Below, piece after piece: positions 32,542 through 41,589 of a DNA stretch of 64,000 nt (position 1 is the stretch's first letter; the number at the start of each line of letters is the position of its first letter). Source of the DNA: an uncultured Oscillospiraceae bacterium (GTDB lineage: Bacteria; Bacillota; Clostridia; Oscillospirales; Oscillospiraceae); NCBI GenBank assembly GCA_947626085.1, contig CANQQU010000001.1:1-64000 (forward strand), read 5' to 3'. The notes under the pieces were generated by a model that ran no database searches, was not told the origin of the DNA, and was given only the letters and a program-made list of their open reading frames with translations. The translations under genes were made by a program, and so were the position numbers.

Positions 32542-32584
32542 TTAGAAATTCTCGATATTGTAGTATCATTTTAGTATCACGGCG
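32542..32584. other. Candidate prophage right attachment region at the guaA 3' side
   Basis: TAGTATCA occurs twice (32561-32568 and 32572-32579) in a short AT-rich gap between the phage terminator and the guaA terminator. The 3' end of guaA is a known integration hotspot for mobile elements. No integrase lies here; it would be at the other, unseen end. The core sequence cannot be fixed without that end. Confidence 0.4.
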
Positions 32585-32630
32585 CCAAAAAAGAGCCCCG
32601 GAGCCCTTGATTTTCAAGGGTTCCGGGGAG
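32585..32630 (-). terminator. guaA terminator
   Basis: On the minus strand CCCCGGAACCCTTG pairs with CAAGGGCTCCGGGG (one G-T mismatch position) and is followed by CTCTTTTTT. It faces the phage terminator. Confidence 0.88.
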
Positions 32631-32638
32631 TTTGTTTA

Positions 32639-34177
32639 TCATTCCCACTCAATCGTGGCCGGGGGTTTGGAGGTGATGTCGTAGACCACGCGGTTGATGC
32701 CCTTGACGTGGTTGATGATGTCGCCGGAGATGGCGTCCAGCAGCTCGTAGGGGATTCGGGCCCATTTGGCGGTCATAAAATCGTCGGTGGTCACTGCCCG
32801 GAGGGCCAGGGTATAGTCGTAGGTGCGCCCGTCGCCCATGACGCCCACGGAGCGGGTGTTGGTCAGCACCGCGAAATACTGGCCGATGTCCTTGCTCACG
32901 CCGGATTTTTCCAGAGCGCCGCGGAAAATGGCGTCCGCGTCCTGAAGGGCGGCGATCTTCTCCCGGGTCACTTCGCCGATGACCCGAATGGCCAGCCCGG
33001 GGCCGGGGAAGGGCTGCCGGTTCACCAGGGCCTCGGGAAGGCCCATGGCCCGGCCCAGCTCCCGGACCTCATCCTTGAACAGCAGCCGCAGAGGCTCCAG
33101 GATCTCCCGGAAGTCCACATGGTCGGGCAGGCCCCCCACATTGTGGTGGCTCTTGATCACGGCGGCGCTGCCGCTGCCGGACTCGATCACGTCGGGATAG
33201 ATGGTGCCCTGGGCCAGATAGTCCACCTTGCCCAGCTTTTTGGCCTCCGCCTCGAACACCCGGATAAATTCCTCCCCGATGATCTTCCGCTTGGCCTCCG
33301 GGTCCTCCACGCCGGCCAGGCGGCCCAGGAACCGGTCCTGGGCGTTGACCCGGATGAAGTTCAGGTCCATTTTGGAGAACACCGCCTCCACCTGGTCCCC
33401 CTCGTCCTTCCGCAGCAGGCCGTGGTCCACAAAAATACAGGTCAGCTGGCTGCCCACCGCTCTGCTCAGCAGTGCCGCCGCCACCGAGGAGTCCACGCCG
33501 CCGGACAGGGCCAGCAGCACCTTCTGCCGCCCCACCTTCTCCCGGAGCTGCCGGACGGCGGTGGTGACATAGTCCTCCATGACCCAGTCGCCGGTGGCGC
33601 CGCAGGCCCCGTAGAGGAAGCTGCGGAGCATCGCCAGCCCATGGTTGGTGTGGGACACCTCGGGGTGGAACTGGACGCCGTAGAAGCCCCGCTCCGGACA
33701 GGCGAAGGCCGCTACGGGGCAGGCGTCGGTGTGGGCGGTGACGGAAAAGCCCTCCGGCAGCCGGGAGACATAGTCTCCATGGCTCATCCAGGTGATATTT
33801 TCCTCCGGCAGGCCCTGGAACAGAAGACTGCCGCTGTCCAGATAGGTGGGGGTCCGGCCGTACTCCCGGGCGTCCTGCTCCCCGGCCTCCTGGACCGTGC
33901 CGCCCAGCTGATGGGCCATGAGCTGGCAGCCGTAGCAGATGCCCAGCATGGGAATGCCCAGGTTGAAAAGCGCCTGGGGCAGCCGGGGAGCGTTTTCCCC
34001 GTAGACGCTGTTGGGCCCGCCGGTGAGAATGATGCCGATGGGATCGTAGGCTTGCACGCTGTCCAGGGTCGCCTTGGCGGCGGGATGCACCTCGCAATAG
34101 ACATGGCACTCCCGCACCCGCCGGGCGATGAGCTGATTGTACTGTCCGCCGAAGTCCAGAATCAAGACCTTCTGCAT
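32639..34177 (-). CDS. guaA: GMP synthase (glutamine-hydrolysing)
   Basis: This 512-aa enzyme converts XMP to GMP. It has an N-terminal class I amidotransferase domain ([18 protein letters not shown], Cys in [27 protein letters not shown]). The ATP-pyrophosphatase domain follows ([17 protein letters not shown]), and the dimerisation domain ends [12 protein letters not shown] 34177 follows GGGAGGATCAACT; the track start is further upstream. The gene is intact although the prophage lies at its 3' side, as expected if the attachment site restores or lies beyond the end of the gene. Confidence 0.96.
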   Translation of the reverse strand: MQKVLILDFGGQYNQLIARRVRECHVYCEVHPAAKATLDSVQAYDPIGIILTGGPNSVYGENAPRLPQALFNLGIPMLGICYGCQLMAHQLGGTVQEAGEQDAREYGRTPTYLDSGSLLFQGLPEENITWMSHGDYVSRLPEGFSVTAHTDACPVAAFACPERGFYGVQFHPEVSHTNHGLAMLRSFLYGACGATGDWVMEDYVTTAVRQLREKVGRQKVLLALSGGVDSSVAAALLSRAVGSQLTCIFVDHGLLRKDEGDQVEAVFSKMDLNFIRVNAQDRFLGRLAGVEDPEAKRKIIGEEFIRVFEAEAKKLGKVDYLAQGTIYPDVIESGSGSAAVIKSHHNVGGLPDHVDFREILEPLRLLFKDEVRELGRAMGLPEALVNRQPFPGPGLAIRVIGEVTREKIAALQDADAIFRGALEKSGVSKDIGQYFAVLTNTRSVGVMGDGRTYDYTLALRAVTTDDFMTAKWARIPYELLDAISGDIINHVKGINRVVYDITSKPPATIEWE

Positions 34178-34332
34178 AGTTGATCCTCCCAAAATGTTGC
34201 GCCGCGTTTCACGGCCGATTCTATGTTGTTGCCATTTTTTGATACAAACTGGTAAATTTTTCCCAAACCTCAACAGCTTGAGTTTCCTTAATGTGAAACA
34301 AGTAAAATGCTATTCCTCTTAAATTTAAAATA

Positions 34333-35046
34333 TTAATAATAGTATATTTTATCTTTTTTACGAGCATTGCATTTTGAACAAGTTACCTGTAGGTTTGACA
34401 AAACAGTTTTTCCGCCTTTTGAAACCGGCATAATATGATCAATCTGAAGCCCTACTTCATCAGGCATATATTTGCCGCAAATTTGACAAGTGTAATTGTC
34501 ACGAAGAATAACTGTATTTCGTAGTTCCTTTGTCATCAAATTTCTTTGATTCTTGCTGTAATACTGCCGAAGGGGTCGCTCATAAGAAATGGCTTCCAAT
34601 AGGTTTTTACGTTCTAAGAGATATGCATAATTGCATGTATATATATTTACTACTTGAGAAACCTTATAAGCATTTTTAACATAATTTGTTTGGCGATATC
34701 TGGTTTGCATTCTTGTAAATTTGAATTGAAATGCATTATTATAATCCAAACATTTTTGAAACTGCTTAATTCGATAACTCTTCAGTATGCTTTTATCTAT
34801 TTTTCTTCTGCATTGATCATTCCACGCTTTAAGCCTTTCAATATGTTGTTGGACTAAAGGGAATCCACCTTCAATTATAAAAACATCTATCAAATCATCA
34901 AAATGAGGATTCCTTTTCCCGGAGATATCAATAGAATAGATAAAATAAGGGTAATGAAATGGGGAGCGAAGAATAAAATAAAGGCAGCATAAAATTACTA
35001 AAATGATTATTGTAAAAGATACAATCATTGCTATCATAGGATCCAT
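34333..35046 (-). CDS. Membrane-anchored HNH endonuclease
   Basis: This 237-aa protein has an N-terminal transmembrane helix (MIVSFTIIILVILCCLYFIL). A helical middle part follows, then a C-terminal HNH domain with two CxxC pairs (CQICGKY, CSKCNARKK) and IDHIMPVSKGG. The start MDPM (35046) follows GGGGAGAA. GC is far below the chromosome average and codons are A/T-ending, so the gene was probably acquired. It lies between guaA and a pseudouridine synthase, next to the prophage integration hotspot. A defence role (nuclease at the membrane) is possible but not shown. Confidence 0.75.
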   Translation of the reverse strand: MDPMIAMIVSFTIIILVILCCLYFILRSPFHYPYFIYSIDISGKRNPHFDDLIDVFIIEGGFPLVQQHIERLKAWNDQCRRKIDKSILKSYRIKQFQKCLDYNNAFQFKFTRMQTRYRQTNYVKNAYKVSQVVNIYTCNYAYLLERKNLLEAISYERPLRQYYSKNQRNLMTKELRNTVILRDNYTCQICGKYMPDEVGLQIDHIMPVSKGGKTVLSNLQVTCSKCNARKKDKIYYY

Positions 35047-35322
35047 TGAAAAGTTCTCCCCTAAGTATCTAAAACACAACTATGTGTTATTAATATTATA
35101 ATGTCTTTTTTGTTAAGTCAAGGCTGTTTCACCATAACTTTATACTGCAAGCGGATAATTACACTGCAAAGGCGCGCTTTTCAATTATTTCTCGATTTTG
35201 CACCTAAAGTCTGCAGGATTATATCGACAAAGTTGGTTCTATTATGCCTGTTTTCGTTAAAAAACGCAAGTGGAAGTCGCGCTGATTTTCCCGGTTTTCC
35301 CGGCGCGGGAGTTGGGAAAAGT
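35047..35322. other. AT-rich intergenic region, no gene seen
   Basis: These 276 bases are AT-rich on the HNH side and contain AT-rich promoter-like hexamers for the HNH gene (minus strand), but no convincing ORF or hairpin. GC rises abruptly near 35270, which marks one edge of the low-GC insertion. Confidence 0.5.
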
Positions 35323-36195
35323 CTACAAATCCGGCACGTCCATCCGGGATTCCAGGACCATCCGGTGGCCTGTGACCGGGTGGGGGAAGGCCAGGCATTT
35401 GGCGCAGAGGGCCTGCCCCGTAAGCCCCAGTTCCCGGGAACGGGCCATGCTCTCCGGGCTAAAGTACTGGGGGTCCCCCAGAATGGGAAAGCCCATCCAG
35501 GCGCAGTGGACCCGGAGCTGATGGGTGCGGCCCGTGATGGGCGTCAGGGCCAGCTTGGAGCCCATTTCGCCCCGGGAAAGGGCCCGAAACTCTGTTCGGG
35601 CGGGCTTTCCTCGGGGGTCCACCTGCCGGAGCAGGCTGGGCAGGGGAAGCCGGGCGATGGGGGCGTCGATAACCCCACTATCCGCCGCCGGGCAGGGAAA
35701 AACCAGGGCATGATAGGTTTTTTCCAGCCGGTTTTCCCGGTGCAGGGCAGTCATGGCGGCGTGGACGTGGGAATTTTTTGCCAGCAGCACCAGCCCGTAG
35801 GTGTCCCGGTCCAGCCGGGTGACGGGGTGAAAGGCGCAGTCCTGCCCGGTCTGCCGGTAGTAAAACAGCACCCGGTTTGCCAGGGTGCCGGTGAGTTGTG
35901 ACCGGGAGGGGTGGATCAGCAGCCCGGCGGGCTTGTCCACCGCCAGCAGGTGATCGTCCTCATATAGGATGGTCAGTTCCCCCGCTTCCGGGGGATACTG
36001 GGCCTCCGGTTCCTCCAGAAGAACGGTGATCCGGTCCCCGGGAGCCACGTTGTAGTCCACCCAGACAGGCCGGCCGTTGACCAGGATCGCCTCCCGGCGC
36101 TTGAGCCGGTTGATCAGCCCCTGGGACATGGCCAGCTCCTGCCGTAAGAAGCCGGATAATCGCCCGGCCCGGGCGGCGGTGTGGGTCAGTTCCAC
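35323..36195 (-). CDS. RNA pseudouridine synthase, RluA/RluD family
   Basis: This protein of about 290 aa starts with an S4-like RNA-binding domain (RLSGFLRQELAMSQGLINRLKRREAILVNGRPV). The catalytic domain has HPVTRLDRDTYGLVLLAK with the active Asp, and LTPITGRTHQLRVHCAWMGFPILGDPQY. It isomerises uridines in rRNA. I prefer GTG 36195 after GGGAGGTGG over the upstream TTG in the track. Its 23S or 16S target cannot be told from sequence. Confidence 0.88.
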   Translation of the reverse strand: MELTHTAARAGRLSGFLRQELAMSQGLINRLKRREAILVNGRPVWVDYNVAPGDRITVLLEEPEAQYPPEAGELTILYEDDHLLAVDKPAGLLIHPSRSQLTGTLANRVLFYYRQTGQDCAFHPVTRLDRDTYGLVLLAKNSHVHAAMTALHRENRLEKTYHALVFPCPAADSGVIDAPIARLPLPSLLRQVDPRGKPARTEFRALSRGEMGSKLALTPITGRTHQLRVHCAWMGFPILGDPQYFSPESMARSRELGLTGQALCAKCLAFPHPVTGHRMVLESRMDVPDL

Positions 36196-36212
36196 TTGCC
36201 CACCTCCCAAAA

Positions 36213-36247
36213 GGATAGACCCTGCCCACGGTGGGCAGGGTCCCGAA
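36213..36247 (-). terminator. Hairpin between rplT and the pseudouridine synthase gene
   Basis: GACCCTGCCC and GGGCAGGGTC form a strong stem. The downstream side on the minus strand is TATCCTTTT, a weak T-run, so read-through into the next gene is possible. Confidence 0.6.
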
Positions 36248-36251
36248 AAAA

Positions 36252-36608
36252 TCAGTTCAGAGCGGCCTTGGCCTGGGCGACCACGGCGGCGAAGGCGTCC
36301 TTGTCCTGGATCGCCATCTCAGACAGGCTCTTCCGGTTCAGGGTCACGCCGGCCTTCTTCAGACCGTGCATAAAGGTGGAGTAGTTCATCTCGTAGGGAG
36401 CCACGGCGGCGGAGATGCGGGCGATCCACATGGTGCGGAAGGTGCGCTTCTTCTGCTTGCGGCCTTCAAAGGCATAGTTGCCGGACTTCATGACGGCCTG
36501 CTTGGCCATCTTGAAGTGCTTGGACTTGGAGCCCCAGTAGGACTTCGCCAGGCGCAGGGTCTTATTTCTTCTCTTGCGCGTCATCATCGCGCCCTTGATT
36601 CTAGCCAT
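36252..36608 (-). CDS. rplT: 50S ribosomal protein L20
   Basis: This 118-aa protein begins MARIKGAMMTRKRRNKTLRLAKSYWGSKSKHFK and contains RKQKKRTFRTMWIARI, the standard L20 pattern. It binds 23S rRNA and in Firmicutes also represses its own operon through the leader ahead of infC. It is third in infC-rpmI-rplT. Confidence 0.96.
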   Translation of the reverse strand: MARIKGAMMTRKRRNKTLRLAKSYWGSKSKHFKMAKQAVMKSGNYAFEGRKQKKRTFRTMWIARISAAVAPYEMNYSTFMHGLKKAGVTLNRKSLSEMAIQDKDAFAAVVAQAKAALN

Positions 36609-36629
36609 AGTAGTATCCTCCTATCCTGC

Positions 36630-36827
36630 TTACTTGTACGGGATCATCTTTTTGATGGCCGCGGTGTTGGTCACGTCGGCGTAGGCCGTGCTGCGCAGGC
36701 GGCGGGTACGCTTGGTATCCTTCTTGGTGAGGATATGGCTCTTGTAGGCGCGGGCTCTCTTGACTTTCCCGGTTTTGGTCAGGTTGAATCGCTTCTTCGC
36801 GCCGCTGTGGGTTTTCAGCTTGGGCAT
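36630..36827 (-). CDS. rpmI: 50S ribosomal protein L35
   Basis: This 65-aa protein begins [33 protein letters not shown], the classical L35 sequence. It lies between infC and rplT with short gaps and is co-transcribed with them. AAGGAGATACACCT precedes the ATG. Confidence 0.96.
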   Translation of the reverse strand: MPKLKTHSGAKKRFNLTKTGKVKRARAYKSHILTKKDTKRTRRLRSTAYADVTNTAAIKKMIPYK

Positions 36828-36856
36828 AGGTGTATCTCCTTCCGTATCTACTTTGC

Positions 36857-37375
36857 TTACTTGCTGTTCTTGGGGGTGAGGAAAATGGACATGAAGCGGC
36901 CTTCCAGCTTGGGGCTCTTCTCCAGGGCGGCCATCTCCTTGCAGGACTCGGCAAACTCCAGCAGCAGCTTCTCGCCCAGATTGGTGTGGGCCATTTCCCG
37001 GCCACGGAAGCGGACGCTTACCTTGACCCGGTTGCCCTCCTTCAGGAATTTTTGGGCGCTCTTGACCTTGGTATTCAGGTCGTTGGTGTCGATGCTGGGA
37101 CTCATGCGGATCTCCTTGATCTCCACCACCCGCTGATTTTTCTTGGCCTCTTTTTCCCGCTTCTTCTGATCGAAGCAGTACTTGGAGTAGTCCATAATTT
37201 TGCAGACGGGGGGCGTGGCGTTGGGAGAGATCTTCACCAGATCCATTTGCCGCTCCTCCGCCATGGCGAGGGCTTGCGCGGCGGACATGATGCCAAGCTG
37301 GGCGCCGTCCGGGCCGATGACCCGAAGCTCCTTGTCCCGAATTTCGTCGTTGAGCTGATGGTCTAATTTGCCGAT
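36857..37375 (-). CDS. infC: Translation initiation factor IF-3 with an ATC start codon
   Basis: This 172-aa factor runs from [27 protein letters not shown] to the C-terminal [17 protein letters not shown] domain. The track start, at 37426, lies in the leader terminator region. The best start is ATC 37375, six bases after GGAGGTG. A rare start codon is the known device by which IF-3 limits its own synthesis. The product prevents premature 50S joining and checks the initiator codon. Confidence 0.93.
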   Translation of the reverse strand: MGKLDHQLNDEIRDKELRVIGPDGAQLGIMSAAQALAMAEERQMDLVKISPNATPPVCKIMDYSKYCFDQKKREKEAKKNQRVVEIKEIRMSPSIDTNDLNTKVKSAQKFLKEGNRVKVSVRFRGREMAHTNLGEKLLLEFAESCKEMAALEKSPKLEGRFMSIFLTPKNSK

Positions 37376-37515
37376 GGTGAGCACCTCCAATAAAACAACA
37401 AAAAGCGGATGCCGAAACATCCGCATACCGCTTATGATCGCCCCGAAAGGAGATGGGTATGAACCTCTTTGCCCTGGGCTGGAGGTGAGGCGGATGATTC
37501 AGCCTTCTTGATTAC
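37376..37515 (-). ncRNA. infC-rpmI-rplT leader (L20-type attenuator)
   Basis: A ~140-base untranslated leader separates the promoter from the infC ATC start. Its last hairpin, GCGGATG / CATCCGC followed by TTTTTGTTGTTTT (minus strand, 37388-37424), is an intrinsic terminator placed just before the ribosome site. That is the layout of the Firmicutes L20 leader, in which L20 binding favours termination. The upstream part contains alternative pairings I did not fold in full. Confidence 0.7.
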
Positions 37516-37521
37516 CTTGGT

Positions 37522-37550
37522 ATTCTACCACTGAAAGCCGGGTTTGTCAA
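37522..37550 (-). promoter_or_regulatory. Promoter of infC-rpmI-rplT
   Basis: On the minus strand TTGACA (37550-37545) and TAGAAT (37527-37522) are 17 bases apart, an almost perfect sigma-A promoter. Transcription would start about 140 bases before infC. Confidence 0.85.
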
Positions 37551-37682
37551 GGGTTATTTGTCCCCTTTTTCCGGAAAAAAGCGGACAAACTCTCCCATCC
37601 GGTTTACTGTATGCCCAAGCAGGGGAGTTGATTCCAGAGAAGAACAGGGCCCCGGCCTTTTGGGCCGGGGCGTCTCTGCGTT

Positions 37683-39116
37683 TTATAGATCAAAGTACCG
37701 GGCGGCGTTGCGGTAGCAGATGCCCTCCACGATCTTCTGAAGGGAGGCGTCGTGGTTGGGATATTCCCCGTTTTCCACCCACTGGCCCAGGAGGTTGCAC
37801 AGGATCCGGCGGAAATAGTCGTGCCGGGCGTAGGACAGGAAGGAGCGGGAGTCGGTGAGCATCCCGATAAAGTTGCCCAGCAGCCCCAGGCTGGCCAGGG
37901 AGCGCATTTGATCCTCCATGCCGGTCTTGGTGTCGTTGAACCACCAGGCGGAGCCGTGCTGGATCTTGCCGGGAACGGTGCTGTCCTGGAAGCAGCCAAT
38001 CAGGGTGCCCAGTTGGGCGTTGTCCGCCGGGTTCAGGGAGTAGAGAATGGTCTTGGGGCAGGCCTGCTCCAGATCCAGAGCGGACAGGAGCCGGGCGATG
38101 CTCTCGCCGCAGGTGTTCTGGGCGATGGCGTCAAAGCCGGTGTCGGCCCCCATGACGCGGTACATCCGCTCGTTGTTGTTCCGGATGCAGGAGTAGTGGA
38201 GCTGCATGGCGATGTTCAGCCGGCTGTAGGCCTTGCCCAGGCACAGGAGAATGGCGGTCTGGTACTTTTCCGCCTCCTCCAGGGTCAGGCTCTGACCGGC
38301 CAGGGCCTTCTGGTAGGCGGCCTCCACCTCGGCGGGGGTGCCCTCCCGGTAGGGGATGTAGTCCAGGCCGTGGTCGCTGGCCCGGCAGCCCCGGGCGTGG
38401 AAGTACTCCAGCCGCTCCACCAGGGCGGCGCAGACCTCGTCCACCGTGGCCAGCTTCTCCTTGCCCACGGACTTGGCCAGGACGGCCAGATATTCTACAA
38501 AGCCGGGCTTGGTGATGTTGATGGCCTTGTCCGGTCGGAAGGAGGGACAGACCTTCACGGAGATCGTGGGGTCGGCGGCGATTTTTTCATGCCACTCCAG
38601 GGTGTCCACCGGGTCGTCGGTGGTGCCGATGAAGGCCACGTTGGCCTTGCGGATGATGCCCCGGACGGTCAGATCGGGGTCGGTGCGGAGCTTTTCGTTG
38701 CAGGCGTCCCAGATCTCCTGGGCGGTGTCCAGGGTCAGAGGCTTGGTGACGCCGAAGAACTGCCGCAGCTCCAGGTTGCACCAGTGGTACATGGGGTTGC
38801 CAATGGCCATCTCCAGGGCCTCCACAAATTTCAGGAAGCGCTGATAGGCGGGCTGATCCCCGGTGACGTAGTCCTCCGGCACCCCGTTGGAGCGCATGAC
38901 CCGCCACTTGTAGTGGTCGCCGAAGTAGCTGCCGTCGGGATTTTTGCCCCCAAGCCAAACCTGGGCCAGGTTGTCAAACCGGCGGTCCTCATAGATCTCC
39001 TGGGGGGGAATGTGGCAGTGGTAGTCCACCAGAGGCATGGAGGAGGCATAGTCGTGGTACAGGTGCTTGGCGGTGTCGTTGGAGAGCAGGAAGTCTTGGT
39101 CCATAAATTGTCTCAT
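37683..39116 (-). CDS. uxaC: Glucuronate (uronate) isomerase
   Basis: This 477-aa protein begins MRQFMDQDFLLSNDTAKHLYHDYASSMPLVDYHCHIPP. It carries the metal-binding-type DYHCH motif, WFNDTKTGMEDQM, and a C-terminal NLLGQWVENGEYP segment, matching UxaC in length and order. It converts D-glucuronate to D-fructuronate, and galacturonate to tagaturonate, in the cytoplasm. The track ORF fuses extra upstream codons; ATG 39116, after AAAAAGGAG, is the start. No other uronate genes are adjacent. Confidence 0.93.
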   Translation of the reverse strand: MRQFMDQDFLLSNDTAKHLYHDYASSMPLVDYHCHIPPQEIYEDRRFDNLAQVWLGGKNPDGSYFGDHYKWRVMRSNGVPEDYVTGDQPAYQRFLKFVEALEMAIGNPMYHWCNLELRQFFGVTKPLTLDTAQEIWDACNEKLRTDPDLTVRGIIRKANVAFIGTTDDPVDTLEWHEKIAADPTISVKVCPSFRPDKAINITKPGFVEYLAVLAKSVGKEKLATVDEVCAALVERLEYFHARGCRASDHGLDYIPYREGTPAEVEAAYQKALAGQSLTLEEAEKYQTAILLCLGKAYSRLNIAMQLHYSCIRNNNERMYRVMGADTGFDAIAQNTCGESIARLLSALDLEQACPKTILYSLNPADNAQLGTLIGCFQDSTVPGKIQHGSAWWFNDTKTGMEDQMRSLASLGLLGNFIGMLTDSRSFLSYARHDYFRRILCNLLGQWVENGEYPNHDASLQKIVEGICYRNAARYFDL

Positions 39117-39202
39117 AACTTGGTCGCTCCTTTTTGATTTTAGATTTGGGTTCTGAACAGCCCCAGGGGGGGCAAAACTACATAGGAAGGGCGGGGGCGT
39201 GC

Positions 39203-40369
39203 CTAAAACGTGGGATAGATGGGCCGGACGTAGAGCTGATGGCTCTCCGACTCCGGCCGGGCATGGACGCCGGACACCAGCCCCAGCATGGCGTAGATCG
39301 TCACCAGGGAGCTTCCGCCGTAGCTGAAGAAGGGCAGCGTCAGACCGATCACGGGGGTGACGCCCAGGCACATGCCGATGTTGCTGATGATCTGGAAGAT
39401 CAGGGCCGAGGCCGCGCCGAAGCACACCAGCCGCCGCAGATAGTCCGGACTCCTGGTCCCCACATGGATGCAGCGCCATACGATGAGGAACAGCACCACC
39501 ATGACCCCCACGCAGCCGATAAAGCCCAGCTCCTCGCCGATGGAGGAGAAAATGTAGTCGGTGTGCTGGGCGGGGAGGGAGTCCGCCTGGACCCGGTTGC
39601 CGTTGAAGAGTCCCTGGCCGACCCAGCCGCCGCCCCGGAGGGTGTAGAGGCTGCGCAGGCTGTGATAGCGCTGATCCTCGCCGTTGGGGTCCACGGTGGG
39701 GTCCCAGAGGATCCGAAACCGATCCTTCTGGTATTCCGCCATGACGTAGTTCCACAGGAAGGGGATGGCGGCGGCGATCCCGCCCCCCGCCAGCAGGAAC
39801 CAGATCAGGCTCACCCCGCCGGCAAAGGTCATGCCGATAAAAATGAACACGAAGATCAGCGACACGCCGGCGTCGTTGGACATGACGTAGTTCACGCCCA
39901 CCAGCAGCACCAGGTGAAAGACCATGTGGAACACCGATGGAATGGAGGACACCTGGTTTTGGTGGGAGGCCATGACGGAGGCCATAATGAGGATGTAGGT
40001 GATCTTGCAGATCTCCGCCGGCTGGATGCTGAAGGGCACCAGGGGGATATCCAGCCAGCTCCGGTTACCGGTGCCGAAGTCCTCGCCGAAGGGGGTGCGC
40101 AGCAGCAGCAGCAGGAAGGTGTTGAACACCACCAGGGCCAGCCGGTGTTCGGAGAAAAATTCCGTATCGATGGAGGAGAAGACGATGAAAAACAGCACGC
40201 CCAGCAGGGCCGCCGCCACCTGGACCACCACGGAACGGAACGCGCCGGTGGGGTTGGTAGCGCTGGCGATGGCCAGGCATCCGAAGCCCGTGGCCCCCAG
40301 ACACAGCAGGAGCAGAACCAGGTCCCCCTTCCGGAAGAAGCTCTTCAGTTCGCCAAAAAATTGTTCCAT
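39203..40369 (-). CDS. SEDS-family cell wall polymerase (RodA/FtsW/SpoVE)
   Basis: This 388-aa membrane protein has about ten transmembrane segments and the SEDS signatures FSIQPAEICKITYIL and GLTLPFFSYGGSSLV near the C-terminus. It polymerises lipid II glycan strands together with a class B PBP. No mre or fts genes are adjacent, so rod-elongation and sporulation versions cannot be separated. The order of segments and the HTDYIFSSIGEELGFIG motif are as in RodA/FtsW. Confidence 0.88.
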   Translation of the reverse strand: MEQFFGELKSFFRKGDLVLLLLCLGATGFGCLAIASATNPTGAFRSVVVQVAAALLGVLFFIVFSSIDTEFFSEHRLALVVFNTFLLLLLRTPFGEDFGTGNRSWLDIPLVPFSIQPAEICKITYILIMASVMASHQNQVSSIPSVFHMVFHLVLLVGVNYVMSNDAGVSLIFVFIFIGMTFAGGVSLIWFLLAGGGIAAAIPFLWNYVMAEYQKDRFRILWDPTVDPNGEDQRYHSLRSLYTLRGGGWVGQGLFNGNRVQADSLPAQHTDYIFSSIGEELGFIGCVGVMVVLFLIVWRCIHVGTRSPDYLRRLVCFGAASALIFQIISNIGMCLGVTPVIGLTLPFFSYGGSSLVTIYAMLGLVSGVHARPESESHQLYVRPIYPTF

Positions 40370-40497
40370 GGATCCGCCTCCTTGGCTTTATTCTATCACA
40401 ACCCGGGGCAAATGTAAACCATGCCGCAGAAAATTCACATTTTTCGCCGGACACGGGAAAAACCGCCTCCAAAGGGAGAGAAAATGGAAAATTGGAC

Positions 40498-40526
40498 TTG
40501 ACTTTTTTCTTCCCGCCTGATAAAAT
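40498..40526 (+). promoter_or_regulatory. Promoter of rplU-prp-rpmA
   Basis: TTGACT (40498-40503) and TAAAAT (40521-40526) are 17 bases apart. The ~90-base leader that follows (40530-40617) could hold an L21-type leader structure; I see no strong terminator in it. Confidence 0.75.
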
Positions 40527-40617
40527 AGACGGGCCGCATTGAAAAGGCTCTAAGTCCGGTATTTCTTCGGCGCCTTCCAAGCGAGACTACATGATTAAAA
40601 GTAGGTGAAACAAACAA

Positions 40618-40929
40618 ATGAAAGCAGTTATCGTCACCGGCGGGAAGCAGTACACCGTTGCCGAGGGGGACACCCTCTACATCGAGAAGCTCGGCGCCGA
40701 GGAGAACGCCCAGGTCACTTTTGACCAGGTGCTGGCGGTCCTGGATGGGGAAAATTCCAAGATCGGCGCGCCTGTGCTGGAGGGCGCCAAGGTGGAGGCC
40801 AAGGTGCTGAAAAACGGCAAGGGCAAGAAGCTCTACGTCTTTAAGTACAAGGCCAAGAAGAACGAGAAGAGCAAGATGGGCCACCGTCAGCCCTACACCA
40901 AGGTGGAGATCACCAAAATCGCCCTGTAA
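40618..40929 (+). CDS. rplU: 50S ribosomal protein L21
   Basis: This 103-aa protein begins [25 protein letters not shown] and ends with [13 protein letters not shown], the usual L21 pattern. It is first in the rplU-prp-rpmA-obgE order common in Firmicutes. AGTAGGTGAAACAAACAA precedes the ATG. Confidence 0.95.
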   Translation: MKAVIVTGGKQYTVAEGDTLYIEKLGAEENAQVTFDQVLAVLDGENSKIGAPVLEGAKVEAKVLKNGKGKKLYVFKYKAKKNEKSKMGHRQPYTKVEITKIAL

Positions 40930-40930
40930 A

Positions 40931-41254
40931 ATGACCAGGTGCGAGTTTTATTCCGACGGGGACCGGATCACCGGGTTCACCGTCAGCGGCCACAGCGGCT
41001 ATTCGGAGGCGGGCACGGACATTGTCTGCGCCGCCGTTTCCGCCGCCGTGACCATGGCCGAGGCCACCGTCAACGATGTGTGCGGCGCCAAGGCCAAAGT
41101 CCGGGTCAGGGAGGAGGACGCCCGAATCAGCCTGACCCTTCCCGCTGTCTGCGATGAGGAGGAGACAGTCCAGGCCGTGCTGGCGGGACTGATGCTGACG
41201 CTGTGCAGCCTGCGGGACGATTATCCTGATTATATCGAAGTTTTGGAGGTGTAA
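40931..41254 (+). CDS. prp: Ribosomal-processing cysteine protease Prp
   Basis: This 107-aa protein has the Prp catalytic pair: His in [13 protein letters not shown] and Cys in [12 protein letters not shown]. It starts one base after the rplU stop. In Firmicutes Prp removes the N-terminal extension of L27, encoded next, and that extension is present here. The pairing supports function. Confidence 0.93.
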   Translation: MTRCEFYSDGDRITGFTVSGHSGYSEAGTDIVCAAVSAAVTMAEATVNDVCGAKAKVRVREEDARISLTLPAVCDEEETVQAVLAGLMLTLCSLRDDYPDYIEVLEV

Positions 41255-41258
41255 ACCC

Positions 41259-41540
41259 ATGCTGAAAATCGGTTTTCAGTTCTTCGCGCACCATAAGGGC
41301 GGCGGTTCCACCAAGAACGGCCGGGACTCCGAGTCCAAGCGCCTGGGCGCTAAGCGGGCCGACGGTCAGTTCGTTCTGGCCGGCAACATCCTGGTCCGTC
41401 AGAGAGGCACCCATATCCATCCCGGTGTGAACGTGGGCATCGGCAGCGACGACACCCTGTTTGCCCTGGTGGATGGCACCGTCCGCTTTGAGCGGAAGGG
41501 CAAGGATCGCCGTCAGTGCTCGGTGTACGCGGAGCAGTAA
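41259..41540 (+). CDS. rpmA: 50S ribosomal protein L27 with Prp-cleaved N-terminal extension
   Basis: This 93-aa protein begins [30 protein letters not shown]. The first nine residues form the Firmicutes-type extension ending in FQFFA, the Prp cleavage context; the mature end would start at the small or basic residue after FF. L27 contacts the peptidyl-transferase centre with its mature N-terminus. AGGTGTAAACCC precedes the ATG. Confidence 0.95.
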   Translation: MLKIGFQFFAHHKGGGSTKNGRDSESKRLGAKRADGQFVLAGNILVRQRGTHIHPGVNVGIGSDDTLFALVDGTVRFERKGKDRRQCSVYAEQ

Positions 41541-41550
41541 TCGGAAACAA

Positions 41551-41578
41551 GGGGCTGCCTCGGCAGCCCCGTTTTTTT
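41551..41578 (+). terminator. Terminator between rpmA and obgE
   Basis: GGGGCTGCC and GGCAGCCCC flank TC and are followed by GTTTTTTT. It probably reduces obgE expression relative to the ribosomal proteins. Confidence 0.88.
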
Positions 41579-41589
41579 GGAGGTTCCCT

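Noticed and set aside
32708-34183. 491-codon plus-strand ORF opposite guaA
   Set aside because: guaA is unambiguous on the minus strand; the plus-strand product is a His/Gly/Val-rich shadow without motifs.
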